From the NCBI RefSeq assembly GCF_001592935.1, contig NZ_LRDB01000001.1, positions 310,001-374,000 on the forward strand: 64,000 bases of DNA, read 5' to 3'. Below the pieces are notes generated by a model, which saw only the letters and a program-made list of their open reading frames with translations, did no database searches and was not told the DNA's origin. A program made the position numbers and the translations under genes. This document shows positions 1 through 7,196 of the stretch, in pieces. The DNA is from Roseivirga echinicomitans (lineage in GTDB: Bacteria > Bacteroidota > Bacteroidia > Cytophagales > Cyclobacteriaceae). Position 1 is the first letter of the stretch. Every line of letters begins with the position of its first letter.

Positions 1-1
1 C

Positions 2-628
2 GGCCGTTGTGAAACTTGCCAAGGTGAAGGCGTAGTTAAAATTGAAATGCAGTTTATGGCCGACATTCAGTTGACTTGCGAAAGTTGCAAAGGTCAGCGT
101 TTCAAACAAGAAATTCTGGAGGCCAGGTACAACGACAAAAGCATTGCCGATGTACTCGACATGACGATTGACGATGCCATGGACTTCTTCGCCAATGAGA
201 AAGCAGTACATAATAAACTGAAGCCTTTGCAAGAAGTAGGCTTGGGCTACATCCGTTTGGGCCAATCTTCAAACTCCCTCAGTGGAGGCGAGGCACAGAG
301 GGTGAAACTGGCTTTCTATCTAGGAAAGGGCAAATCGAATGACAAGGATCATATTCTATTCATTTTTGATGAGCCCACTACCGGACTTCATTTCCATGAC
401 ATAGACAAGCTCATGAAGGCGATCAACGCACTGATTGAACAAGGCAATTCCGTCATCATTATCGAGCACAATACCGAAGTCATCAAACTAGCCGACTGGG
501 TTATTGACCTTGGCCCAGAAGGCGGACAAGAAGGCGGAAACATCACTTTTACCGGCACCCCAGAAGAAATGATAAAGCTCAAAGACAACTATACCGCGCA
601 GTATTTGGCTGCTGATATGAGTAAATAA
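2..628 (+). CDS. uvrA: Excinuclease ABC subunit A, C-terminal part (truncated by window start)
   Basis: UvrA is the damage-recognition ATPase of nucleotide excision repair. Reading frame 2 is open from base 2, so the gene began before the window; 208 codons are visible. A zinc-binding module with spacing CX2C-X19-CX2C opens the fragment (RCETC and TCESC). The ABC signature SLSGGEAQRVKLA, the Walker B stretch FIFDEPTTGLH and the H-loop IEHN follow in the order expected of the second ATPase domain. The end (NYTAQYLAADMSK) fits the family's usual C-terminus. A UvrA paralogue cannot be excluded because the N-terminal half is missing. A long palindrome begins 25 bases after the stop. Confidence 0.93.
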   Translation, partial: GRCETCQGEGVVKIEMQFMADIQLTCESCKGQRFKQEILEARYNDKSIADVLDMTIDDAMDFFANEKAVHNKLKPLQEVGLGYIRLGQSSNSLSGGEAQRVKLAFYLGKGKSNDKDHILFIFDEPTTGLHFHDIDKLMKAINALIEQGNSVIIIEHNTEVIKLADWVIDLGPEGGQEGGNITFTGTPEEMIKLKDNYTAQYLAADMSK

Positions 629-652
629 ACTTTTCCAACAATAAGCTAGACA

Positions 653-690
653 GTGACTGTAATACCTGATATATCAAGTATTACAGTCAC
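653..690. repeat. 38-bp interrupted palindrome downstream of uvrA
   Basis: The arms GTGACTGTAATAC (653-665) and GTATTACAGTCAC (678-690) are perfect reverse complements. After one mismatch the stem continues with TGAT/ATCA, so 17 of 18 possible pairs form. A third half-copy, GTGACTG, occurs at 725-731. No T-run follows on either side, so it is not a typical intrinsic terminator. It may be an operator or a processed mRNA 3' end. Confidence 0.75.
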
Positions 691-811
691 AAAACTCAAT
701 ATATTTATGGTATACGTCATAAATGTGACTGATAAATAATGTTAGCCAAAAACTTATCGACACAAAATAACCTTTCCACTTCAAGATTATTTTGAAACAA
801 AATTTTCATTG

Positions 812-833
812 TTAGGATTCCTTACTATATTTG
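812..833 (+). promoter_or_regulatory. Operator 1 (812-824) plus -7 box (826-833) of the redox module
   Basis: TTAGGATTCCTTA is a 13-bp palindrome with one mismatch around a central T. It directly abuts TATATTTG, an exact match to the Bacteroidota -7 consensus TAnnTTTG. The same operator-like sequence recurs at 1119-1131 and 2162-2174. A protein bound here would block the promoter of the CPVC gene that starts 35 bases downstream. Confidence 0.65.
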
Positions 834-868
834 CAATGCAATAGTGCAATAAATCAAATTCTATTAAA

Positions 869-1102
869 ATGAATAAATCAATTTTTTATCATGCAGGATG
901 TCCTGTATGTGTAAGCGCAGAACATGACATTGTTAATTTAGTTGGAGCTGACAATGTTGAAGTTGTCAATATTGGCGAAAACCGAGTAAGAATATCAGAG
1001 GCAGAAAAAGCAGGTGTTAATTCTGTACCTGCATTGGTAACACCAAACGGTAACACACTTCATATCAATTTCGGTGCATCTATGGCAGATGTAAAAGGGT
1101 AA
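869..1102 (+). CDS. Small thioredoxin-fold protein with CPVC active site
   Basis: The 77-residue cytoplasmic protein begins MNKSIFYHAGCPVCVSAE. The CPVC motif (Cys11, Cys14) sits right after the first beta strand, as in glutaredoxin-like proteins, and SVPALVT gives the expected cis-proline loop. It is shorter than glutaredoxins (about 85-100 residues) and ends abruptly after FGASMADVKG. It is the first gene of a module controlled by a repeated palindrome, with an unknown secreted protein, a DUF2024 protein and a MarR regulator. The likely role is thiol-disulfide exchange or sensing; the substrate is unknown. Confidence 0.8.
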   Translation: MNKSIFYHAGCPVCVSAEHDIVNLVGADNVEVVNIGENRVRISEAEKAGVNSVPALVTPNGNTLHINFGASMADVKG

Positions 1103-1118
1103 TATTTAATTATTATAG

Positions 1119-1131
1119 TTAGGATTCCTAA
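1119..1131. promoter_or_regulatory. Operator 2, perfect 13-bp palindrome
   Basis: TTAGGATTCCTAA is a perfect dyad around a central T, between the CPVC gene and the secreted-protein gene. The promoter box behind it is poor (TAATCTAT at 1129-1136), so this copy may modulate an internal promoter rather than a strong one. Compare 812-824 and 2162-2174. Confidence 0.6.
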
Positions 1132-1165
1132 TCTATAATAATATTCTAACTTCTAAAAACAATTC

Positions 1166-1888
1166 ATGATGAAATCAATACTCATATTACTGTTAACAAC
1201 CTTACTATTAAGCGCTAAATCTTTTGCGCAAAAACACCAATACAAAAATGACGACTTCAACATTAAAGAAGTAAGCGTAAGTCACGAACCCAATCTCGGA
1301 GTTACTGTTTGGGAAATAAGAGTCAATGGAACAGCAGGAAAAACAACACCGACAAAAGTTGGACAGCTTGATGGCGCACCAGTTTTAGGATATGTGTTTC
1401 CCACCAGTTTAAAACCAACTGATGTAGGTTTTAATCAAACAGACGGTATTGTGGCACTTGCCCTAACATCTCATCCCGATTTTGACGATACACCTCTGTG
1501 GGACGAGAATAACGACAAAGTGTATGATAACGATGGCCTTGTTTGGCATCCGCACTGGGTAATCCTACACGAAGATGAGCGAGTAGCAGGTGGTCTTTCT
1601 GTAAAACAATTTAAAAAAGCAGATGAAACAGTTGTATTGCCACCAACTAACCCAGGAATGCCAATGTATATGGATTCACCAGGTTATCCTGTTACCGCTA
1701 AAAGCAATACCATAAAAGTTATAGTCCCTGATTACCGAATGAACAACAAAACGGACTTCAATTATGATGGTGTAACAGCATTTATGCAAGTAAACACAAG
1801 CAATGAAAACTTACCAATGCTAGGCGTTTACGAAGTTTTTAGCGTAGCAAGTGGAGATTTATCTCTACCGTATAAAGTCAAAAAGTGA
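1166..1888 (+). CDS. Secreted protein of unknown function, Asp/His-rich
   Basis: The 240-residue protein has a clear Sec signal peptide (hydrophobic SILILLLTTLLLSA, cleavage after SFAQ). Either ATG of the initial ATGATG could start it. I do not recognise the family. The mature part has an acidic Asp/Asn run (DENNDKVYDNDGLVWHPHW) followed by HEDER, which looks able to bind metal, but no known site can be assigned. No membrane segment or lipobox follows the signal, so a periplasmic or extracellular location is likely. It lies between the CPVC protein and DUF2024 under an operator shared with both, which suggests an envelope branch of the same stress response. Confidence 0.8.
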   Translation: MMKSILILLLTTLLLSAKSFAQKHQYKNDDFNIKEVSVSHEPNLGVTVWEIRVNGTAGKTTPTKVGQLDGAPVLGYVFPTSLKPTDVGFNQTDGIVALALTSHPDFDDTPLWDENNDKVYDNDGLVWHPHWVILHEDERVAGGLSVKQFKKADETVVLPPTNPGMPMYMDSPGYPVTAKSNTIKVIVPDYRMNNKTDFNYDGVTAFMQVNTSNENLPMLGVYEVFSVASGDLSLPYKVKK

Positions 1889-1892
1889 TACT

Positions 1893-2156
1893 ATGAAAAT
1901 AGCGATTTGGGACACATATGTAAAAAGGGAAGATGGCAAGGTTATGCATTTTGATATTTTAGTGCCAAAAAGTGTAACGGATGAAAAAACCATATTTGCC
2001 TATGGTAAGGCTTATCTAAAAACCAAGCCTTTTCCAACTAATCAATTATCTGCGGATGAATGTCGTCTTTGCCATATGGAGCAAGCTACCAAAGATACTA
2101 TCTTGTCAATTGAACAAAAAGGATATTCAATTATAGAAATGGAAAATTGCAGTTAA
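1893..2156 (+). CDS. DUF2024 family protein
   Basis: The 87-residue cytoplasmic protein begins MKIAIWDTYVKREDGKVMHFDILVP, characteristic of the DUF2024 family, whose biochemical role is unknown. The ATG at 1893 is chosen because it gives the family N-terminus; the open frame before it overlaps the previous gene. The protein contains CRLCHME, a CX2C pair followed by His, and a further Cys near the end. It starts 4 bases after the preceding stop and is probably co-transcribed. Its link with a CPVC protein and a cysteine-bearing MarR regulator points to thiol or metal stress; that is inference. Confidence 0.82.
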   Translation: MKIAIWDTYVKREDGKVMHFDILVPKSVTDEKTIFAYGKAYLKTKPFPTNQLSADECRLCHMEQATKDTILSIEQKGYSIIEMENCS

Positions 2157-2161
2157 TTTAA

Positions 2162-2179
2162 TTAGGATTACTAACTTTG
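2162..2179 (+). promoter_or_regulatory. Operator 3 overlapping the -7 box of the MarR gene
   Basis: TTAGGATTACTAA (2162-2174) is the third copy of the module's palindrome, with one mismatch. Its last bases are also the first bases of TAACTTTG (2172-2179), an exact TAnnTTTG box. Binding of a dimer here would occlude the promoter, the usual autoregulation of MarR proteins. The expected transcription start, about 5 bases past the box, falls inside the 5' arm of the hairpin that begins at 2179. Confidence 0.65.
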
Positions 2180-2209
2180 CCTGTCGAACTAATCTCGGCA
2201 GGCTTTTTT
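2179..2209 (+). terminator. Intrinsic terminator abutting the MarR start codon
   Basis: GCCTGTCGA (2179-2187) pairs with TCGGCAGGC (2195-2203 region) through nine pairs, one a G-U wobble, followed by six T. This would end the upstream three-gene transcript. The T-run is followed immediately by the ATG at 2210. Transcripts starting at the overlapping promoter would lack most of the 5' arm and so should escape the hairpin. Confidence 0.7.
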
Positions 2210-2821
2210 ATGAAAGAAAGTACATTTAACCCGAATCAACAAGAAAAGGATATTTCGAGTAAAATCGTTGCAGGGTTGGAACGAGTTTCAGAAGTATTTA
2301 AAATCTTGTTATGGGAGAAAGCCAAAATGGTTGGTTTAAGTCCGATACAAATTCAGATACTTATTTTCATAGCATTTCATAAACGGAGTTTATGCAACGT
2401 TAGCCATCTTGCAAAAGAGTTTAACGTAACAAAACCAACTGTAAGTGACGCTGTTAGGATTTTGGACAAGAAAAGGCTTATCATAAAGGACTTTTCATCA
2501 TCAGATAGTCGAAGTTATTCAATATTATTATCGGATTTAGGCAATGATATAGTTTCTCAAACGAATGACTTCTCAAATCTGTTAAAAAAGGAAATTAATG
2601 GTTTTTCGCAATCCGAATTAGAAAGTTTGTTCGGAACTTTAAGTCAACTGATTTTCAAATTAAATCGTAACGGAATATTAAGCGTTCAAAGAACTTGCTA
2701 CGGTTGTAGGTTTTATGAAAGAAATCAAGAAATTGATTATTGTTACCTACTTCAAAAAGAATTATTGAACAAGGAAATCCGATTGGACTGTCCAGAATAC
2801 GAAGAAAAAGCCCGTGGTTAA
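2210..2821 (+). CDS. MarR-family regulator with a four-cysteine C-terminal site
   Basis: The 203-residue protein is a winged-helix MarR regulator: LSPIQIQILIFIAFH and LAKEFNVTKPTVSDAVRILDKKRLI form the helix-turn-helix, and SDSRSYSILLSDLG the wing. After the dimerisation helices it carries Cys163, Cys166, Cys178 and Cys194 (CX2C-X11-C-X15-CP), a spacing able to hold zinc or an iron-sulfur cluster, which is not a general MarR feature. The ATG at 2210 is preferred; the in-frame TTG at 2177 lies inside the promoter box. It is the natural candidate to bind the three palindromes of this module. Confidence 0.88.
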   Translation: MKESTFNPNQQEKDISSKIVAGLERVSEVFKILLWEKAKMVGLSPIQIQILIFIAFHKRSLCNVSHLAKEFNVTKPTVSDAVRILDKKRLIIKDFSSSDSRSYSILLSDLGNDIVSQTNDFSNLLKKEINGFSQSELESLFGTLSQLIFKLNRNGILSVQRTCYGCRFYERNQEIDYCYLLQKELLNKEIRLDCPEYEEKARG

Positions 2822-3042
2822 CAATGTAAAATTATGGCTAAGTGCTAAACCAAAAAGTAATCGCCTACAAACTACCCTACTTTTCTTATACTAAGCGTTA
2901 CACTAGTCATTCTTTTACCCTTCTCCACTCAGACATTTTCAATTCCGTAACCCTTATTCTCTACTCCAATCCCTTGCATTTCAAGATTACTTTTTCACCA
3001 ATTTCTTAGAGAATCAACCCCCTCTAAACAACTTCTTACATT

Positions 3043-4614
3043 TCAACGCCCACTATTAAACACCCGAATCAGTTTGCCGTCTTCTTCGTCAGAAAGTAAA
3101 TAGAGTTGCCCTCCAGGAGAAACAATTGCTTTTCTTAACCTCACTCTGCTGTTGATGAAGAGTTCTTCGGCACTTATGATTTTATCGCCATCCACCACCA
3201 TTCTCCACAAGCTGCCTTTGCTCAACCCAGGCACAATCAAATTACCTTTCCATAAAGGAAATTCTCTACCTGAGTAAAAGGTCAATCCTGTTGGTGCAAC
3301 AGTGTGTTCCCATGAATATAATGGATCGGTAAAAACGGCTCCCGAAATCGCCTTTGGTTGGTAATCCGTTCGGTAACTGCCCCTAGTAACATTAGGCCAT
3401 CCGTAGTTTGCGCTTGGCTTCAGAATGTTCAGTTCATCTCCTTGGTTTGTACCGTGTTCACTAAACCATATATCTCCCGTTTCTGGATGTATGGCCAGGC
3501 CCTGCGAGGCACGAATACCAATGGCAAACAAACCCTTAATCGCACCCGATCCAAAATCAGGGTTGTCTTTTGGAATACTCCCATCAGGGTTAATTCTGAT
3601 GACCTTTCCTCGCTTGTCTTTTACATCCTGCGCAACTGGAATTTCAGGGTTCATATACTCAAAGAAGTTACGCTCACCAATGGTAATGTATAGCTTGCCA
3701 TCCCTGCCGAAGATCATTCCGCCCCCATAGTGATAGAGCCCATGCACATAAGGTTCTGCTACAAAAAGCGTCTCCACCTCTTTCAGCTCTTTGTCAATCA
3801 GCTTTCCGCGAATAACTTTGATAGTGCTGGCGCGCGCTTTATTCTCCGCGGCATAGGACATATATACATAGTTATTTTGGTCAAAGTCCGGGTCGAGGAG
3901 CACCTGAAACCAGCCAGCATTGGCGCTTAGGGTTTGCCCATGAAGACTATTAGGGAAAATGCCTTTCTCAAATTTCGTAGAGTCAACCCGCACGGCCCTC
4001 GCCACATCCTTTGGTAATCCTGAAACGGCTTTCCGTTCTTTGGTTTCCAAATTAACGCGAAGAAGGCTGCCATCCTTTTCAGCAATAAGCACATCATTTT
4101 CTGAAAGAAAGGCCATGCTCCAAGGCCTGTTGAGCCCCGTCAGTACAACTTCCTTTGCTGGGTTTGGCGTGAACGCTTCAGGCGCTTTGGGAATCGGTCC
4201 GGCTGAAGTGGCCTTGCCCACAATTTTCCAATGACCAAGGATCTTTTTAAGCAAGAGTAAATCATGATATCGATTCCCAAAAGATGGAATATCAATCTCT
4301 AATTTGGCATAAGCCACATCTTTCACAATCTCAATGCCGATGATCTTTGATGGCCGATTATTCAACGTGCCTGGCGCTTTACGCCCATACAACCCTGCAT
4401 ACTCTTCGGAGGTCATAAAATAGGCCGAGTCCGTCCCATTATAAAGAAACATTCTGGTACCCGGATGGAAAGCCATGGCTATCGAGTCTGGATAGTTATA
4501 CTGGGTACCCACAATAAATTGATTGAGTATTTTCGTGATTTGCTCATGATCTGTTTGGGCAAAACACGGGCTGATACTTATGACAGCCAGAAAGATGAAT
4601 GCTTTAATTTTCAT
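3043..4614 (-). CDS. Secreted lumazine-binding/NTF2-like domain fused to PQQ-type sugar dehydrogenase
   Basis: The 523-residue secreted protein (signal peptide ending SPCFAQ) has two parts. Residues about 20-145 resemble the Lumazine_bd_2/SnoaL-like NTF2 fold (EQITKILNQFIVGTQYNYPD, then DLLLLKKILGHWKIVGKA). From about 155 to the end it is a glucose/sorbosone dehydrogenase-type beta propeller: LNRPWSMAFLSENDVLIAEK, HYGGGMIFGRDGKLYITIGER, and WFSEHGTNQGDELN-NYGWP. The family oxidises sugars or aldoses with pyrroloquinoline quinone in the periplasm; activity here is inferred. It is transcribed away from the MarR module and faces no operon partner. Confidence 0.85.
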   Translation of the reverse strand: MKIKAFIFLAVISISPCFAQTDHEQITKILNQFIVGTQYNYPDSIAMAFHPGTRMFLYNGTDSAYFMTSEEYAGLYGRKAPGTLNNRPSKIIGIEIVKDVAYAKLEIDIPSFGNRYHDLLLLKKILGHWKIVGKATSAGPIPKAPEAFTPNPAKEVVLTGLNRPWSMAFLSENDVLIAEKDGSLLRVNLETKERKAVSGLPKDVARAVRVDSTKFEKGIFPNSLHGQTLSANAGWFQVLLDPDFDQNNYVYMSYAAENKARASTIKVIRGKLIDKELKEVETLFVAEPYVHGLYHYGGGMIFGRDGKLYITIGERNFFEYMNPEIPVAQDVKDKRGKVIRINPDGSIPKDNPDFGSGAIKGLFAIGIRASQGLAIHPETGDIWFSEHGTNQGDELNILKPSANYGWPNVTRGSYRTDYQPKAISGAVFTDPLYSWEHTVAPTGLTFYSGREFPLWKGNLIVPGLSKGSLWRMVVDGDKIISAEELFINSRVRLRKAIVSPGGQLYLLSDEEDGKLIRVFNSGR

Positions 4615-4719
4615 TGGATGAATTGATTTGTTCAGCCAAGATTACGAGCAGTGCCGTCAAGAAATCGAATTAATCGGAGATAAGAAGTCCAGAATGATCA
4701 TTCTGGAGTTATTTGTAGC

Positions 4720-5739
4720 TTATGCCACCAGTTGGTGGCTCTTTCTATACTCCGAGGGGGTGGAATTCGTGATCTTTTTGAATGCATCAAAGAACGATGA
4801 CTTGGAGCTAAAGCCTGCTTCAAAGCCGATGCCTTCCAGCGAAAGTTCATTTCTGGTGTGAATCAATTGCTTCGCTTCTTTCACCCTAAACTCTTTCACA
4901 TATTGCGCAAAGCCATATCGGTACTCTTCATTCAATAACTTGGACAAGCTGTGCTTTGAAAGCCCAGTCTGTGCGGCCAGGTCGTCCAGTTTAAGTTTCT
5001 GATTGATATATGGTTTTTGCGTATCCATCAGCATATTCAGTTCCTCCAGTTTTTTTGAAGCATTAGCAAGGGGTTGGTCGGTAGATTTGGGTGTAAAAAA
5101 TTTGCTTGAAATCAACATCCTTCCCAAAAGAAAATATAAGGTAAAGGAAAAAATAAGTGCCCCCCAGATGTAGGTAAACAAACCATACAGCGCCATCTGG
5201 TAGGTCAAATTGATGATGAGCAGGGCAATGGTGAGTATGGCCAAATGCTGCTGTGGCTTACTCATTGCGGAGGGCTTCAGTATTACAGGTTTCAGCATTT
5301 TAACAGCGTAGTACAAACCCATTAATGTGAATACGCCCCAGGTAATGTAGATTCCATAAACAACATAACCTCTCCATACATCGGGCTGCGTTCGGTAAGG
5401 ATAGATTAAACCGATGCTTACAATAGATACCAGAAGGAGCAAGAGCAGCATAACATCCTTGGTATGAATTTTCCGATGCTGCCTGTAAATGGCTTTGGTG
5501 TAGAGGTAAAAGAATGGCCCTATAAAAGTACAGGCAGAAAGCCCAATTTGAAGGATCAGTAAGTCTACATTATCTTCAAAATAATAGAAAACAGATTTAC
5601 CAATCCGTAAGCTCAATACCAATAACAGTCCGCCCAAATAGGCATTCGCGACTTTGTTCTGGTTGCGGAAAACCAGAAAAGCACCAATCAATAATCCGTT
5701 GATTACCCCCAAACTAGAGAGCAAATAAAGTACTGACAT
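4720..5739 (-). CDS. Membrane-anchored AraC-family regulator (seven-helix sensor)
   Basis: The 339-residue protein has about seven hydrophobic helices in its first 220 residues, beginning MSVLYLLSSLGVINGLLIGAFLVF, followed by a DNA-binding AraC domain. The two helix-turn-helix units are KLDDLAAQTGLSKHSLSKLLNE and LEGIGFEAGFSSKSSFFDAFKK, ending in TPSEYRKSH. This layout, common in Bacteroidota, suggests a regulator that senses a signal at the cytoplasmic membrane and binds DNA directly. The target is unknown. The adjacent dehydrogenase gene, on the same strand 105 bases downstream, is a candidate. Confidence 0.88.
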   Translation of the reverse strand: MSVLYLLSSLGVINGLLIGAFLVFRNQNKVANAYLGGLLLVLSLRIGKSVFYYFEDNVDLLILQIGLSACTFIGPFFYLYTKAIYRQHRKIHTKDVMLLLLLLVSIVSIGLIYPYRTQPDVWRGYVVYGIYITWGVFTLMGLYYAVKMLKPVILKPSAMSKPQQHLAILTIALLIINLTYQMALYGLFTYIWGALIFSFTLYFLLGRMLISSKFFTPKSTDQPLANASKKLEELNMLMDTQKPYINQKLKLDDLAAQTGLSKHSLSKLLNEEYRYGFAQYVKEFRVKEAKQLIHTRNELSLEGIGFEAGFSSKSSFFDAFKKITNSTPSEYRKSHQLVA

Positions 5740-5948
5740 CTTGAGGTTTTAGAATGATAGGATAAAGATAGAAAAAGACTCCATCTATCTAACGGTTCGG
5801 TTTAGTGCAGGTTTCTTTAGCTATTTTTAGAAAATATTTTGACGCTTTAAAGGAATGCTTTTTCAAATCATGAACGAACTAATGACTTCTACATCTTATA
5901 TATAAGTATAAACATCATATATTTTTAATATATTTATAGCAATCAGTC

Positions 5949-7109
5949 ATGGCTGAAATGGAACTCTTTGAACAAAAAAAACGCACTTATACAGGGCCTT
6001 CAAACCACAATGAAAATCCGTATGGCTATTACGATAGAAGTGCAAGAAAAGATATTTCTGTTATCCGCGAAACTTTAAATGAGTGGTTTAGGAAATATCC
6101 AAATGATGAAAAGCTAGAATTAAGAAACAGTTTCAAAAAGAAGTTTGATGATTGTTTTTATGAGTTATTCCTCCATCAACTTTTTACCAAACTCGGATTT
6201 GATATTCAAGTCCATCCTGATTTACCCAATACTTCCAAAAAACCAGATTTTTTGTTAAAAAAAGGAGACTTAGAGCTTTATGCCGAAGCAAAAATCGTAA
6301 AGAATAAATCTCATCAGCAAGAGGCCATTGAAAGGAAAATCAACGAATTTTATGACAATATAAGTAAACTCGACTCGAAAGGATTTCTCTTAATCATCGA
6401 CACATTAATTCTAAAATCTAATAACCAACCAAGTACGAAGAGATTAATAAAAAGAATTGAAGAAGAAATAGAAAAGCTTGATCCAGATTTGGTTACTGAA
6501 GAAATTTCGACAAAAGGTTTTGAGAGTACTCCTATTATAGAGATAGAAAATGAGGATATTCTACTCAGAATAAAACCAATCCCAGTTGTTAAATCAGCAA
6601 GAGATAAAAAGAAAAGACCTATCGGAATGTACCCCATGGAAAGCTTTTGGGGTGGAGGTGAAGATTCGTTAAAAGAATCTATTTCTATGAAGGCTAAAAG
6701 ATATGGCAAATTGGATAAGCCATTCATTGTTTGTGTGAACACTTTGGACGTCAAGACTTCCGGAACACATGATATTGAAAATGCTATTTGGGGTTCATCA
6801 GCAATATCTTGGTCTACTAACCCAGATAATAAAGATGAAAAATGGATAAGGAAAAGAGACGGAGTGTTTTTAGGAGAGAAAGAACCCAAACTGAAGAGTT
6901 TATCAGGTGTTTTAGTAACGAAAGTATTTACTCATAATATTCCCGTTGCAAATTATTGGTTATATAAACATCCTTTTTCTGAAAATGGGCTTGAATTTAA
7001 TTCTCTTGGACTTAAATTCAATTTCGTTGAGAATGGTAAAATCAAATCAGAGTTGGGAGATGATTTGGGTAACATTCTAAAAATTGAAAACGATTGGTTA
7101 AATAAATAA
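5949..7109 (+). CDS. Putative lone PD-(D/E)XK nuclease-fold protein
   Basis: No named family was recognised for this 386-residue soluble protein. Residues 70-115 carry the signature of a restriction-endonuclease fold: Glu72 in a helix (CFYELFLHQLFTKLGF), then KKPDF with Asp100 and YAEAK with Glu113 and Lys115, an ExK arrangement. The remainder is rich in lysine and glutamate and has two beta-type segments (FIVCVNTLDV and TKVFTHNIPVANYW). No methyltransferase or helicase lies beside it, so it is not part of a classical restriction system. It is AT-rich in an accessory region. A promoter-like TATATTTA lies at 5929-5936. Confidence 0.75.
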   Translation: MAEMELFEQKKRTYTGPSNHNENPYGYYDRSARKDISVIRETLNEWFRKYPNDEKLELRNSFKKKFDDCFYELFLHQLFTKLGFDIQVHPDLPNTSKKPDFLLKKGDLELYAEAKIVKNKSHQQEAIERKINEFYDNISKLDSKGFLLIIDTLILKSNNQPSTKRLIKRIEEEIEKLDPDLVTEEISTKGFESTPIIEIENEDILLRIKPIPVVKSARDKKKRPIGMYPMESFWGGGEDSLKESISMKAKRYGKLDKPFIVCVNTLDVKTSGTHDIENAIWGSSAISWSTNPDNKDEKWIRKRDGVFLGEKEPKLKSLSGVLVTKVFTHNIPVANYWLYKHPFSENGLEFNSLGLKFNFVENGKIKSELGDDLGNILKIENDWLNK

Positions 7110-7123
7110 AAGCTTACAGCACT

Positions 7124-7154
7124 GTGTAAAAATGTATTGAAACGCATTTTACAC
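7124..7154 (+). terminator. AT-rich hairpin after the nuclease-like gene
   Basis: GTGTAAAAATG and GCATTTTACAC pair through ten bases with one bulged A, around an 8-base loop. It begins 14 bases after the nuclease-like gene. There is no T-run, so it may stabilise the 3' end rather than terminate strongly. Confidence 0.4.
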
Positions 7155-7196
7155 TAAACGTTAAACACAATTCAGAACAACATTAAATCGAAAAGA

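Noticed and set aside
2177-2209. TTG at 2177 as start of the MarR gene
   Set aside because: It lies inside the -7 box and would translate the terminator hairpin; the ATG at 2210 gives the family N-terminus.
3358-3693. Plus-strand open frames inside the sugar dehydrogenase gene (3358-4234)
   Set aside because: They lie opposite a clear conserved gene, have no family resemblance and overlap each other.
5895-5906. 12-bp palindrome CTTATATATAAG between the AraC and nuclease-like genes
   Set aside because: It consists almost only of A and T, so a dyad of this length is expected often by chance.
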